Counted from the stretch's first letter, positions 25,576-34,471 are shown. The stretch: DNA of 38,866 bases from Bradyrhizobium sp. LTSP849 (GCF_000938255.1 NZ_JYMR01000015.1:1-38866); one strand, 5' to 3'. The notes: generated from the letters alone by a model not told the origin. Numbers and translations: made by a program.

Positions 25576-26532
25576 CTAGAGCTGCATCACCGGTCGCGGA
25601 TCGACCGGCCGCCACTTCGAGCTATCGACATGCGCCCCGCACACCGCTTTGGCGGCGGTCGCCATCGAGGGGAAGGCGATGTCGACGGTGATACGCATGC
25701 GATCGACCGCACCCGGGATTGGTGTCAACACGCCGGCCTCGAACAGGGCGGCGCGACGAGCTCGCGTCACCGGACTCGCGCTCGGGTTCGTGGCGATGCG
25801 GAAATCCGAGCCGGCCGCCACGACGAAACGGTCGTTGGCGGGATAGCCGCGCGCCCAGATCGTCTCATCGTAGCGCAACTCGAACTCCGCGCCGCCCGGC
25901 GGCAGGTGCACGTCGATCTCCATCGGGCCGCTCTCGGCGTCGTCGGCCGTCTCCGGCGACAACGCCGGCGCGTCCACCTGCGGCAAGCCGCCCGGCATCG
26001 GTTCGAACGCGGTCACCCCGGCATCGAACAACATTCGCTTCGCGTCTTCGAGAATGCGCTCGTGCAGCGGCATCTCCAGCGGATCGATCTCGGGCATCCG
26101 CGGCGGGCTGCCGGCAGCCACCTTCATGACGCCGCAGCGATCGGCCGCATGCGTCAGCCAGAACTGCAGGTAGGCCGCGGTCTCCTTCGTGAAGCGCACT
26201 TCCTTCGAGGTTCCACGCACCACGACCATCAAGCGGGCCCACGCCTTCTGCGGATCAGCGAGGTGTTCGCCGAGCCGCCGGCTGAAGCAGTTCGTCTCGC
26301 CGCGATAGATCGGAGCGCTGCCGTCCGTGGCGTCGCCGGTCATGGCGTAGAACGCCGGGCAGGCGAGCTCGCTCGCCACGAGCCTGGAGGCCAGGCTCAT
26401 CGGAAACACCAGCACCCGGACGTGGGCGGCGCGGTCGATGATCTCGCGAACGTCGGCGACGCCGCCGTAGGCGCGGTACACATGGCTCGTGGTCCGCGTG
26501 CTGATGAGCGGCTTGTCCTTGAAGTACGACAT
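25576..26532 (-). CDS. GIY-YIG-like protein with DUF4357 domain
   Basis: A 318-residue protein with a strong ribosome site (CAGGAG seven bases before ATG 26532). Residues ~58-90 (ACPAFYAMTG, then APIYRGETNCFSRRLGEHL) fit a GIY-YIG nuclease core with modified key positions (FYAM for GIY, IYRGE for YIG). The C-terminal ~50 residues (VDIAFPSMATAAKAVCGAHV, then DSSKWRP) match DUF4357, a domain often found with GIY-YIG nucleases. Nuclease activity is uncertain because of the altered motif. It lies upstream of the AAA+ gene and likely shares its transcript. Confidence 0.72.
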   Translation of the reverse strand: MSYFKDKPLISTRTTSHVYRAYGGVADVREIIDRAAHVRVLVFPMSLASRLVASELACPAFYAMTGDATDGSAPIYRGETNCFSRRLGEHLADPQKAWARLMVVVRGTSKEVRFTKETAAYLQFWLTHAADRCGVMKVAAGSPPRMPEIDPLEMPLHERILEDAKRMLFDAGVTAFEPMPGGLPQVDAPALSPETADDAESGPMEIDVHLPPGGAEFELRYDETIWARGYPANDRFVVAAGSDFRIATNPSASPVTRARRAALFEAGVLTPIPGAVDRMRITVDIAFPSMATAAKAVCGAHVDSSKWRPVDPRPVMQL

Positions 26533-26639
26533 GTTGAAATCTCCTGTTCAATCGATTGTCCGTTGGGATCCGAACGACAGCCCGCCCGGCATCTGCGTGC
26601 CGAGGGTGTGCCGTTCGGAGAACTCGATGGAGCCGAGGG

Positions 26640-26810
26640 CTAGTGGATCGCGATCGACGACAGCGAATGGTCGCCGGCCGTGCGCGTCAGCTGGCCCGAC
26701 GAGCCCGTGAGCTGCGGGCGCGGGAGGCGCGACCGGACAGCCACTTGGGAGACAGGAAGATCAAAAGCGAAAAGCGCCGACGAATCGGCCATATACTGGC
26801 GGATAGCCAT
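26640..26810 (-). CDS. 56-residue protein heading the minus-strand operon
   Basis: ATG 26810 is preceded by AGGAG eight bases upstream. The protein reads MAIRQYMADSSALFAFDLP followed by VSQVAVRSRLPRPQLTG. No membrane helix or known family is visible. It precedes the GIY-YIG-like gene by 107 bases on the same strand and is probably the first gene of that group. Confidence 0.5.
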   Translation of the reverse strand: MAIRQYMADSSALFAFDLPVSQVAVRSRLPRPQLTGSSGQLTRTAGDHSLSSIAIH

Positions 26811-27182
26811 TGGTAGACTCCTATTCAGTCTGCTGTGGTTAGGCCGCCGTCCGATCTGATCCATCGGCGGTGGCCGCCTTTGCCGTTATTGCGCAGGCAG
26901 GACAAATATAGAACAAATTGTGGCCTTGCGCCATCGAATAATGAAAATATCGTTAATTTTTCCCCCGCGAACTTCGCAGCGGGGGACTTGCGCTCGTGAC
27001 CTGTGCAGCCCAGTCCTTCGCTAATGCGCAAGCCGAGGCGACCACCTGCAGGCTTGCTGCTGCGCGGACAGGTCGCTTCGAGCAATCGCTAAATACAGAC
27101 ACTTGGCGCTCTTCGCGCGAGGCCAAAGTCGGGCGTCTCCGCAAATCTGCGTTGCCTTGCTGCCCCTGGAGCCGCGGTGTAG
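26811..27182. other. intergenic boundary region
   Basis: This 372-base gap separates the mobilization block from core genes. Promoters for the leftward operon (from 26810) and for the epimerase should lie here. An AT-rich tract at 26935-26960 is followed by a hairpin CCCCCGC/GCGGGGG (26962-26968 and 26979-26985). No tRNA, integrase or complete gene is seen. Confidence 0.45.
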
Positions 27183-28073
27183 ATGTCCGGTATGAGTGAT
27201 GACATCCACTCCCTCTGTAGCGGAAACCTCACCGCCACCATCAAAGCGCACGGCGCCGAGATGTGCTCGCTCAAGCACGCCGGCACTGACTTCGTCTGGC
27301 AGGCCGGTCCCGCCTGGGCGCGCCATGCGCCGCTGCTGTTTCCGATCGTCGGGCGCCTCGTCAATGACGAAATGCGGCACCGGGGCAAAACCTACCGGAT
27401 GACCCAGCACGGCTTTGCGCGGGACAGCCGCTTTGCATGGGCGCAGCGTGGCGACAGCAGCTGCACGTTGGTGCTCGAGGACAGCGAAGCGACGCGCGCG
27501 CTCTACCCGTTCGCGTTCCGGCTGGCCGTGACCTACACGCTCGACGCGGCCGGCCTCGATGTGACGCTGAAAATCGTCAACCCCGGCGAGGAGACATTGC
27601 CGGTGTCGCTCGGTGGCCATCCCGGCTTCAACTGGCCACTTCAGCCCGGAATGTCCAAAGAGGATTACGCGCTGACATTCACGAACGAAGAGCCATCTCC
27701 GGTTCGCCGTGTCGAGGGGGGACTGCTGCTCGCGGCAACGGATCCGAGCCCCGTCCGAGGCGCCGTGCTCCCCCTGTCGGAATCCCTGTTCACCAACGAC
27801 GCTGTCATTATCGATCCCGTCAACAGCCACGCGGTCCGCTATGCGGCCGGGCAGGGCGCCGGGCCCTGGCTAAAAATGTCATGGCGTGGCTTTCGCGAGC
27901 TCGGCGTCTGGTCAAAACCGACGGGCGCGCCGTTCCTCTGCATCGAGCCCTGGCGTGGCTATGCCAGCCCCAAAGACTTCGACGGCGAATTCACTGACAA
28001 GCCGGGCCTGATGCATATCGCAGCCGGCGCGGACGAAGTGTTGTCGTATCGGATCGAGGTCGGATCGTCCTGA
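27183..28073 (+). CDS. aldose 1-epimerase family protein
   Basis: A 296-residue galactose-mutarotase-like protein (LacX/YihR-like branch), which interconverts alpha and beta anomers of sugars. Conserved regions are FVWQAGPAWARHAPLLFPIV, RMTQHGFARDSRF with the catalytic-region His, GGHPGFNWPL, and FLCIEPWRGYASPKDF containing the likely catalytic Glu. ATG 27192 is an alternative start. It is complete. Two truncated copies of its 5' end lie at 16104 and 16765 in the same orientation. It converges with the acyltransferase gene, seven bases apart. Confidence 0.88.
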   Translation: MSGMSDDIHSLCSGNLTATIKAHGAEMCSLKHAGTDFVWQAGPAWARHAPLLFPIVGRLVNDEMRHRGKTYRMTQHGFARDSRFAWAQRGDSSCTLVLEDSEATRALYPFAFRLAVTYTLDAAGLDVTLKIVNPGEETLPVSLGGHPGFNWPLQPGMSKEDYALTFTNEEPSPVRRVEGGLLLAATDPSPVRGAVLPLSESLFTNDAVIIDPVNSHAVRYAAGQGAGPWLKMSWRGFRELGVWSKPTGAPFLCIEPWRGYASPKDFDGEFTDKPGLMHIAAGADEVLSYRIEVGSS

Positions 28074-28079
28074 GACGGT

Positions 28080-29258
28080 TCACGCGCCTGCGCTGCGGCC
28101 GTTCAGCATCACGCCTGCTGCGGTGACCGGCTCCGCGCGCATGCCCTTGGACGCCGACGACGTCAGGCGGTGCGCCAGATCCTGCGCGCGCCGTTCGACC
28201 AGATGCCAGGTCGCGCGCGCGACGAGATAGCTCAGCGCCGTGGTGACGACATAGGCGAGCAGCAGCGACACCAGTCCGTCCGCCAGCGGCCAGACCTGGC
28301 GCAGGCCAAAGATCACCGCGAAGTGCGACAAATACATCGAATAGGAGCTGCGGCCGAGCGCCTCGATCGGCTGCAAGCGCATCGCAAGGCGGATGCACCA
28401 GAATACGAGTGCGCCGAGCACGAGGTTGATCACGAGATAGTTGAACTCATGCGAGCCGGTCGCGCGGTCGGCGACAAAGGACAGCGCCATGAAGCCTAAG
28501 TAGATCGCGGCGTCCGATTTCGCAAAGCCGTCGCGCAGCGCGAAGAACAGCGCGCAGCCGACCAGGAAGATCGGCAGCTGGTTCAGGAAGCTGATGTGCA
28601 GCGCGTTCCAGACGAAGGCTTCGTGGCCGGGCCCGAAATAGGCCGAGAACAGCGCGAAGGCCCACGGCTTGAACAGGCAGACATTGACGAGATGCAGCAC
28701 GATCGCCAGCGCGAGATAGAGATGGCGGCGCGATCCGAATGCCGTGATCACGAACGGGAAGACGAGATAGAAAGTCATTTCCGCTGCGATCGACCAGTCG
28801 CCCGGCACCACGCTGTTGACGCTGTCCGGCCAGAAGCCGTGCAGGAACGTCGCAGTCAAGATCACCTGGAGCGGCCCGACGCCATCAGGCGCGTTGGTGC
28901 TGGGTCCCGTGCCGTTGATGACGAGGTAGAGCGGGATCGCGAGCCAGAACAGCGGCGCGATGCGCAGGAAACGGCGGATGTAGAATTTGCGGGTGGGGTT
29001 GGTTTCCGACGTGCGCTGCGTCCACATCAGGCACATCGTCATGGCGCTGACGAAGTAGAACACATTGACGCCGACCCAGCCGCAGACGAACGTGAAATCG
29101 ACGGCGTGGATGTTCGACGGAAACGACTGCGAGACATGGATCGCCATCACGCCGGCGATGGCGAGGCCGCGCAGGAAATCGAGCGTGTGCGAACGACTGA
29201 GCGGCGTTGCGCCCTGATCGGTCCGACCGGCAGCCAACCGGGCCTGCCCCTGCATCAC
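28080..29258 (-). CDS. acyltransferase-3 family membrane protein
   Basis: A 392-residue integral membrane acyltransferase (OafA/YrhL-like). The N-terminal motif SHTLDFLRGLAIAGVMAIHV carries the conserved Arg and His. RKFYIRRFLRIAPLFWLAI and WSIAAEMTFYLVFPFVI are further family hallmarks. About ten hydrophobic segments are visible. Such enzymes transfer acyl groups to surface polysaccharide, LPS or secreted sugars. Intact, unlike its distant relative at 5160-6249. The likely true start is near ATG 29258 or 29255; the leader is short and polar. Confidence 0.9.
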   Translation of the reverse strand: MMQGQARLAAGRTDQGATPLSRSHTLDFLRGLAIAGVMAIHVSQSFPSNIHAVDFTFVCGWVGVNVFYFVSAMTMCLMWTQRTSETNPTRKFYIRRFLRIAPLFWLAIPLYLVINGTGPSTNAPDGVGPLQVILTATFLHGFWPDSVNSVVPGDWSIAAEMTFYLVFPFVITAFGSRRHLYLALAIVLHLVNVCLFKPWAFALFSAYFGPGHEAFVWNALHISFLNQLPIFLVGCALFFALRDGFAKSDAAIYLGFMALSFVADRATGSHEFNYLVINLVLGALVFWCIRLAMRLQPIEALGRSSYSMYLSHFAVIFGLRQVWPLADGLVSLLLAYVVTTALSYLVARATWHLVERRAQDLAHRLTSSASKGMRAEPVTAAGVMLNGRSAGA

Positions 29259-29564
29259 GCCTGCTCCGTGGTCTCGCGTTTCTCTCGCGCTTGCGATGGC
29301 GAAGCATAGAGGCGCGGCCGGTCAAACCGAAGCGGAAGCCTTTCTTTACCTTAACCGGCGGTTGAATCCGGAACCGAATGAGCGGGATTGTTGGCGTCGG
29401 GGCGGATCAGGCTGTTCGTGCCAGCAAGGTCCTGCGCAACGATGCGCGCAGTGAGAAGTGTGGGGCAATTCATACTTAATACTTCAATACCATGACGAAT
29501 ATTGTTTGGGCAGCATAACAAGCCTAGTATTCCAGCAGGCAGTTTCGGGGGGCTCGAATAAGCC
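29259..29564 (+). promoter_or_regulatory. upstream region of the response-regulator gene
   Basis: AT-rich between ~29470 and 29530, which is where a promoter would be expected, but I cannot fix -35/-10 boxes. A near-perfect palindrome GTGAATGTACGTTCAC (29565-29580) overlaps the GTG start codon of the next gene and could be an autoregulatory site. GGGGGG lies ~12 bases before that GTG. Confidence 0.35.
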
Positions 29565-30380
29565 GTGAATGTACGTTCACAGGACAGCGCATCGCGCGGC
29601 GACCTGGATTTTCAGGTCGGCTCAAACGCACACAGGACATCCAACATCGTGGCTGATTCCGCACTTCAGGAATTGCGTCCGGTCGGCCGCGAGCGGCTGG
29701 TCGTCGTCGAGGACGATCCGGTGACGCGGACGATGCTGGTCGGTTACTTCAGCGAGAACAATTTCGACGTGGTCGGTGCCGGCTCCTGCGCGGAGTGTCG
29801 CCAGGCGCTGCGCGGGCGCGCCGATCTCGTCTTCCTCGATGTGCAGTTGCCCGACGGCGACGGTTTTGAGCTCGCCAAGGAGATCCAGGCCACCAGCAAC
29901 GCGGGCATCATCTTCGTGACCCGCCGTGACACTGACGTCGATCGCATCCTCGGGCTCGAGATCGCCGGCGACCACTACGTCACCAAGCCGATCAACCTGC
30001 GCGACCTGCTCGCGCGTGCGCGCAGCGTGTTGCGGCGGCGCTCGATCGATCGCAAGGCGGCGCGTAACCACAATTCGATCGCCTTCGGCGACTGGATCAT
30101 CGACCTGACGCGGCGCGAGCTGCTCGGCAGCGACGGCAAGCCCGTGGCGCTGACGCGCGCAGAATTCGACCTGCTTGCCGCCCTCGTCGGCGCTGACGGA
30201 CGGCCGCTCAGCCGCGACTATCTGATCGAGGTCGTCAGCAATCGCCAGGCCGAGGTCGACATCCGCACGGTCGATGCGTTGGTGGCGCGGCTGCGCCGCA
30301 AGCTCGTCGGCAGCGGCACGCCCGTGATCGCCACCGTCACCGGTGTCGGCTACAAGCTCGCGCTCAGCGAGCGGCTCTAG
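29565..30380 (+). CDS. OmpR-type response regulator
   Basis: A 271-residue two-component regulator. The receiver domain begins RLVVVEDDPVTRTMLVGYF, has the phosphoacceptor Asp92 in LVFLDVQLPDGDGFEL, and Lys141 in HYVTKPINLRDLLAR. The winged-helix domain follows (ALTRAEFDLLAALVGADGRPLS, VDALVARLRRKL, VTGVGYKLA). The N-terminal ~40 residues are extra; GTG 29649, with AGGA ten bases upstream, is a credible alternative start giving a normal-length protein. No histidine kinase gene adjoins, so it is an orphan here. Confidence 0.93.
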   Translation: MNVRSQDSASRGDLDFQVGSNAHRTSNIVADSALQELRPVGRERLVVVEDDPVTRTMLVGYFSENNFDVVGAGSCAECRQALRGRADLVFLDVQLPDGDGFELAKEIQATSNAGIIFVTRRDTDVDRILGLEIAGDHYVTKPINLRDLLARARSVLRRRSIDRKAARNHNSIAFGDWIIDLTRRELLGSDGKPVALTRAEFDLLAALVGADGRPLSRDYLIEVVSNRQAEVDIRTVDALVARLRRKLVGSGTPVIATVTGVGYKLALSERL

Positions 30381-30383
30381 GGG

Positions 30384-30485
30384 TCAGCCGCTGAAGCCGA
30401 CGACGAGGCGGATGGCGATGAAGGTGGACGTCGCCACGGCCGCGGTTGCGAAGATCGCGAACAAAACTCTCAAACTGTTGTGCAT
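30384..30485 (-). CDS. 33-residue membrane protein
   Basis: ATG 30485 begins MHNSLRVLFAIFATAAVAT, continuing STFIAIRLVVGFSG before TGA. It is one hydrophobic helix with a short polar head, a form common among rhizobial small membrane proteins. AGAGA precedes the start closely. It ends four bases from the response-regulator stop, on the opposite strand. Function unknown. Confidence 0.45.
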   Translation of the reverse strand: MHNSLRVLFAIFATAAVATSTFIAIRLVVGFSG

Positions 30486-30591
30486 GGTCTCTATTCGGGT
30501 TTACGCAAAAAACTGATCGTCCAATCGGCACGGTTGCCCGGAAAACGAGCGTCCGCATTTGTCCATCAACAGTGCCAGGCTCGTCAAGGGT

Positions 30592-31410
30592 TCAGCGCGA
30601 GGCGACGCGCTTCCATTTGGCTTCGATGCGCGCCTTGATCAGGCCGACGCGGGCTTCCTGGGCTGCCCAATACGCCCGGCTTGCTGCGGTCGTGCCTTGA
30701 CGGTAGCGCGCATAGACGTCCTTCGGCTGTGCCAGCACCTTTGAATCGCGCGCTGATTTTGGCATCGCCGCCGCCACTCTTGGCGCCGGTGCGACCGTCG
30801 TTGGCGCCGGCGCCACATCCGGGACGGCCGCAGCCTGGGTTCCCAGCGCTGGCGAGTTCATGGCGAGAAGGCGGTTGCGGGCGCGATTGCAATAGACCTG
30901 TGAACGCGGGGTCATCGTCTCCTCGCCGTGACCCGCCCGGTATTTCATCAGCGCGCGACAGAGATCTCCGCCGGCGAGACGCCAGGCGCGGCTGAGATAG
31001 ATCACCCCATAATGGATGTTGATGTCGGGCTCTGCGAGCTCTGCCTTGTTGCCGCGGAATCCGAGCATCGCCGCGGTTTCGGGCCGCACCTGCATCAGGC
31101 CGACTTCGCCGACGCTGCCGACGACGGCCGAATTGTATCCGCTCTCGACGAAGACGACGGCCTCAGCGATGTCGGCAGGCAGGTTGGTCTTGGCGGTTTC
31201 GCGTTCGATGATCTTTCGGATCGAGGCCCGGGAGGTCGGCGTCTCACCGGCGCCGAGGTCTGCGCCGTCGCGGCCAATGGCCGAATTGGTGTCCGCGTCA
31301 TTCACCGCGTCGTCTTGCGCATAGGCGCATGTCGAGGCCATCAAAAGCACAGCCATCGCCACGTGTCGCCACGTCGCGTGGTGATGTGGATGTGCCGGGT
31401 TCCGCAGCAT
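30592..31410 (-). CDS. lytic transglycosylase (SLT domain)
   Basis: A 272-residue exported muramidase that cleaves peptidoglycan. A signal sequence (HVAMAVLLMASTCAYAQ) is followed by an acidic linker and an SLT domain at ~65-175. The catalytic Glu89 lies in AVVFVESGYNSAVVG, followed by the GEVGLMQVRPETAAMLGF signature, INIHYGVIYLSRAW and LCRALMKYRAGHGEETM. The C-terminal ~100 residues are Ala/Pro-rich with a basic end (IKARIEAKWKRVASR). ATG 31356 is an alternative start that keeps the signal peptide. Confidence 0.92.
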   Translation of the reverse strand: MLRNPAHPHHHATWRHVAMAVLLMASTCAYAQDDAVNDADTNSAIGRDGADLGAGETPTSRASIRKIIERETAKTNLPADIAEAVVFVESGYNSAVVGSVGEVGLMQVRPETAAMLGFRGNKAELAEPDINIHYGVIYLSRAWRLAGGDLCRALMKYRAGHGEETMTPRSQVYCNRARNRLLAMNSPALGTQAAAVPDVAPAPTTVAPAPRVAAAMPKSARDSKVLAQPKDVYARYRQGTTAASRAYWAAQEARVGLIKARIEAKWKRVASR

Positions 31411-31470
31411 AGGGAACGTCTTATATCGTCCGAGTTAACAACCGATTTGCCATGGGCGATGACGGCATCG

Positions 31471-32613
31471 CTATCGTGCGCGCGAGCTCTGGTCCGTGGA
31501 CGTCTTCTGCGCAGCCCCGGCGAGCCGGTCATCGACCGCATAGAGCGTGCAGGTGGGCGACCATTTCATGCAGGCCGCGAGCGAATCGCGTTGCGCGTCA
31601 TCCGTCGTGGTGCGCCCCGAACGCCAGCCGTAACCGCCGTTGGGCGACACTGCAAAGGCCTTGTGCGGCATGGTGCTGGCGAGATAGCGGGAGAACTCGG
31701 CGCGCGCGGCGTCGTTGAACCCGCTGGGCGGCGGCAGCGGATCGGGCGGGCTCAGGATGTCGTGGCCGAGCCCGCGCTCACGCAGGAACGCGTCGACGAA
31801 CGGCGTCCATTGCGGACGGCCCTCCACCGAATAGAGATAGTGGCCGTCGTCGCCATAAGGCGGCGCCGCGATGAATTTCGCGTTGCCGCCACTGGTGCGA
31901 AATCCGTCATAGAGCCGGCGCGCCAGATCGGGGCTGAAGAACAGATCGTTGGTGGCATAGACCCACAGCATCGGCACCCGCGAGGTCTTGCCGAAGGAGG
32001 CGAAGGCCTGCACCAGCCCATCCGGATTGCAGACGTCGTCATCGTCGCGCGAGCCGCGGCCGCCGGCAAAGCTGATCGCGGCAACGAGACCGGGTGGCGC
32101 CTGCGCCGTCAGCGCGACGGTGGCGAGGCCCCCGGCGGAATGCCCGGCCGCGATCATGCCTGTCGTCGTGACGTCGGCCCTGCGTGCCATCGCGTCGATC
32201 GCGGCGCGCAAGTCGGCGACAGCGACCGCGGCTGCCGGCAAATAGGCGGCATTGGCGCAGCCGCCGACGCTGTCGACGCGGCCGCCGGGCGAGGTGCCGT
32301 AGCCGCGCCGCATCACGATCAGCGCGGCAAAGCCGCGCCGGGCATATTCGAGCGCGATGCCGTAATATTTGTGCGCTGACATGGTCGCGCGATCATCGTA
32401 GTCGCGCGGCGAGCCGTGGCTGAGCAGCGCGAGCGGATAGCGTTTCGTCCCGGCCGGGCGAACCAGGAACGCCTCCAGCCCCTGCGGCCCGGCCTCCGCC
32501 ATCGGGATGCGGAGATCCTCGGTGTAGAATTCGGCGGCGCGCGCATGGGGCGCGGCCAAGGCCATTGCCAGCCAGGCGATCAGAACAAACAGAAGCCTGT
32601 GAAACAGCGCCAT
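31471..32613 (-). CDS. secreted alpha/beta hydrolase
   Basis: A 380-residue protein from ATG 32613, with signal peptide MALFHRLLFVLIAWLAMALA (cleavage near residue 26). The alpha/beta hydrolase fold shows the oxyanion region LALLSHGSPRDYDDR, the nucleophile elbow GMIAAGHSAGG (Ser159) and later FVDAFLRERG and GHYLYSV, one of which supplies the His. It resembles dienelactone-hydrolase/prolyl-oligopeptidase-like esterases. The open frame continues far upstream over the pgm gene but this is shadow; the signal peptide fixes the start. Probable periplasmic esterase, substrate unknown. Confidence 0.83.
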   Translation of the reverse strand: MALFHRLLFVLIAWLAMALAAPHARAAEFYTEDLRIPMAEAGPQGLEAFLVRPAGTKRYPLALLSHGSPRDYDDRATMSAHKYYGIALEYARRGFAALIVMRRGYGTSPGGRVDSVGGCANAAYLPAAAVAVADLRAAIDAMARRADVTTTGMIAAGHSAGGLATVALTAQAPPGLVAAISFAGGRGSRDDDDVCNPDGLVQAFASFGKTSRVPMLWVYATNDLFFSPDLARRLYDGFRTSGGNAKFIAAPPYGDDGHYLYSVEGRPQWTPFVDAFLRERGLGHDILSPPDPLPPPSGFNDAARAEFSRYLASTMPHKAFAVSPNGGYGWRSGRTTTDDAQRDSLAACMKWSPTCTLYAVDDRLAGAAQKTSTDQSSRAR

Positions 32614-32760
32614 GACCCGACTCGAAATGACCTGATCAAAAAAACACCATAGCACGATCTCCGGAACGGCCGCCCACCGCGCGTGTTGTGCCCTTGGCGG
32701 GGGCCGGGCCGATGCTATGGTGTCCCGCAAACTCTGTACGACAGGACGAGGGTATTTCCA

Positions 32761-34407
32761 GTGGCTGATGTCAATCCCGCGGCGGGCAAAGTGGCCTCGC
32801 CGGACGTGCTCGCCAACATTCCGCGGCTCGTGACGGCCTATTTCGCCAACAAGCCGGATGCGACGGACCCGGCGCAGCGGGTGGCGTTCGGCACCTCCGG
32901 CCATCGCGGCACCTCGCTGAAGAACTCTTTCAACGAAGGTCACATCCTCGCGACCACGCAGGCCATTTGTGATTACAGAAAAGAAAAGGGGCTGACCGGC
33001 CCGCTCTTCATCGGCATCGACACCCATGCGCTGGCCGAGCCCGCGCTCGCCAGCGCCGTCGAGGTGTTCGCGGCCAACGGCGTCGAACTCATGATCGACA
33101 AGGACGGCGGCTACACGCCGACGCCGGTGATCTCGCACGCGATCCTGACTTATAACAAAGGCCGCACCAGCGGGCTCGCTGATGGTGTCGTCGTCACGCC
33201 CTCGCACAATCCGCCGGAGGATGGCGGCTACAAATACAATCCGCCGCATGGCGGCCCGGCCGACACCGATGTCACCGGCGTGGTCGAGAAGCGTGCCAAC
33301 GCCTATCTCGCCGACGGCCTCAAGGGCGTCGCGCGCATGGACTATGCGAAGGCGAAGAAATCCGCGAACGTCCACGCCTACGACTTCATCACGCCCTACG
33401 TTGCCGATCTCGGCAATGTCGTCGATCTCGACCTGGTCAAATCCGCCGGCATCAATATCGGCATCGATCCGCTTGGCGGCGCTGCCGTGCATTACTGGCA
33501 TCCGATCATCGAGCGCTATGGCCTGAAGGCCACGGTGGTGAACGAGGCGATTGATCCGACCTTCCGCTTCATGACGGTGGACTGGGACGGCAAGATACGC
33601 ATGGACTGCTCCTCGCCCTACGCCATGGCGAGCCTGATCGCGATGCGCGATCGTTTCGACGTTGCCTTCGCCAACGACACCGACGCCGACCGCCATGGCA
33701 TCGTGACGCGCACCAACGGATTGATGAACCCGAACCATTATCTCGCGACCGCGATTTCCTATCTGTTCGCGCACCGCCCGAACTGGGGCAAGGACGCCGC
33801 GATCGGCAAGACCGTGGTATCGAGCTCGATCATCGACCGTGTCGCCAAGAAGCTCGGCCGCAAGCTGGTCGAGACACCGGTCGGCTTCAAATGGTTCGTC
33901 GACGGTCTCCTCACGGGCGGCTTCGGCTTCGGCGGCGAGGAGAGTGCAGGGGCCTCGTTCCTGCGCCGCGACGGCGGGGTCTGGACCACCGACAAGGACG
34001 GCGTCATCCTCGGCCTGCTGGCAGCCGAGATCATGGCCAAGACTGGCCGCGATCCGAGCCAGCTCTTTGGCGATCTGACCGCCGAGCTCGGCGTGCCCCA
34101 TTACGCGCGCATCGACGTTGCTGCCACCGTGCCGCAGAAGAACATCCTGAAGTCCGTGACGCCCGAGCAGCTCGGCCTGAAGGACCTCGCCGGCGATCCC
34201 GTTCGTGCCACCCTGAGCAAGGCGCCCGGCAACGGCCAGCCCTTCGGCGGCATCAAGGTCGAGACCGATTTCGGCTGGTTCGCCGCGCGGCCTTCCGGCA
34301 CGGAGGACGTTTACAAGATCTACGCGGAGAGTTTCCGCAGCACCGAACACCTGAAGCGGATTCAGCTGGAAGCCCAGGCGGGGCTGAAGAAGGTGTTCGG
34401 GGCGTAA
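32761..34407 (+). CDS. pgm: phosphoglucomutase (alpha-D-glucose-specific)
   Basis: A 548-residue enzyme converting glucose 1-phosphate and glucose 6-phosphate, linking glycolysis to nucleotide-sugar, glycogen and polysaccharide synthesis. GTG 32761 is chosen: GAGGG lies about nine bases upstream and the length equals the family norm. Hallmarks are AFGTSGHRGTSLKNSFNE, the phosphoserine loop VVVTPSHNPPEDGG (Ser148), the metal loop ANDTDADRHGIV, the sugar-binding GGEESAGASF and the phosphate-binding RPSGTEDVYKIYAESF. It is divergent from the hydrolase gene. Confidence 0.95.
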   Translation: MADVNPAAGKVASPDVLANIPRLVTAYFANKPDATDPAQRVAFGTSGHRGTSLKNSFNEGHILATTQAICDYRKEKGLTGPLFIGIDTHALAEPALASAVEVFAANGVELMIDKDGGYTPTPVISHAILTYNKGRTSGLADGVVVTPSHNPPEDGGYKYNPPHGGPADTDVTGVVEKRANAYLADGLKGVARMDYAKAKKSANVHAYDFITPYVADLGNVVDLDLVKSAGINIGIDPLGGAAVHYWHPIIERYGLKATVVNEAIDPTFRFMTVDWDGKIRMDCSSPYAMASLIAMRDRFDVAFANDTDADRHGIVTRTNGLMNPNHYLATAISYLFAHRPNWGKDAAIGKTVVSSSIIDRVAKKLGRKLVETPVGFKWFVDGLLTGGFGFGGEESAGASFLRRDGGVWTTDKDGVILGLLAAEIMAKTGRDPSQLFGDLTAELGVPHYARIDVAATVPQKNILKSVTPEQLGLKDLAGDPVRATLSKAPGNGQPFGGIKVETDFGWFAARPSGTEDVYKIYAESFRSTEHLKRIQLEAQAGLKKVFGA

Positions 34408-34471
34408 GGCGCCAAGCCGAAACGCCGTGCCGCCTTCCCGGCCAGTGGAAGGCCTCGCCGTACCAAACGGT

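Noticed and set aside
26962..26985. GC-rich hairpin CCCCCGC/GCGGGGG as a terminator
   Set aside because: On the plus strand the T-run precedes the stem, and on the minus strand A residues follow it, so neither direction has a terminator layout.
30928..32379. 483-residue plus-strand frame
   Set aside because: Antisense to the lytic transglycosylase and hydrolase genes; composition is typical of a GC-rich shadow.
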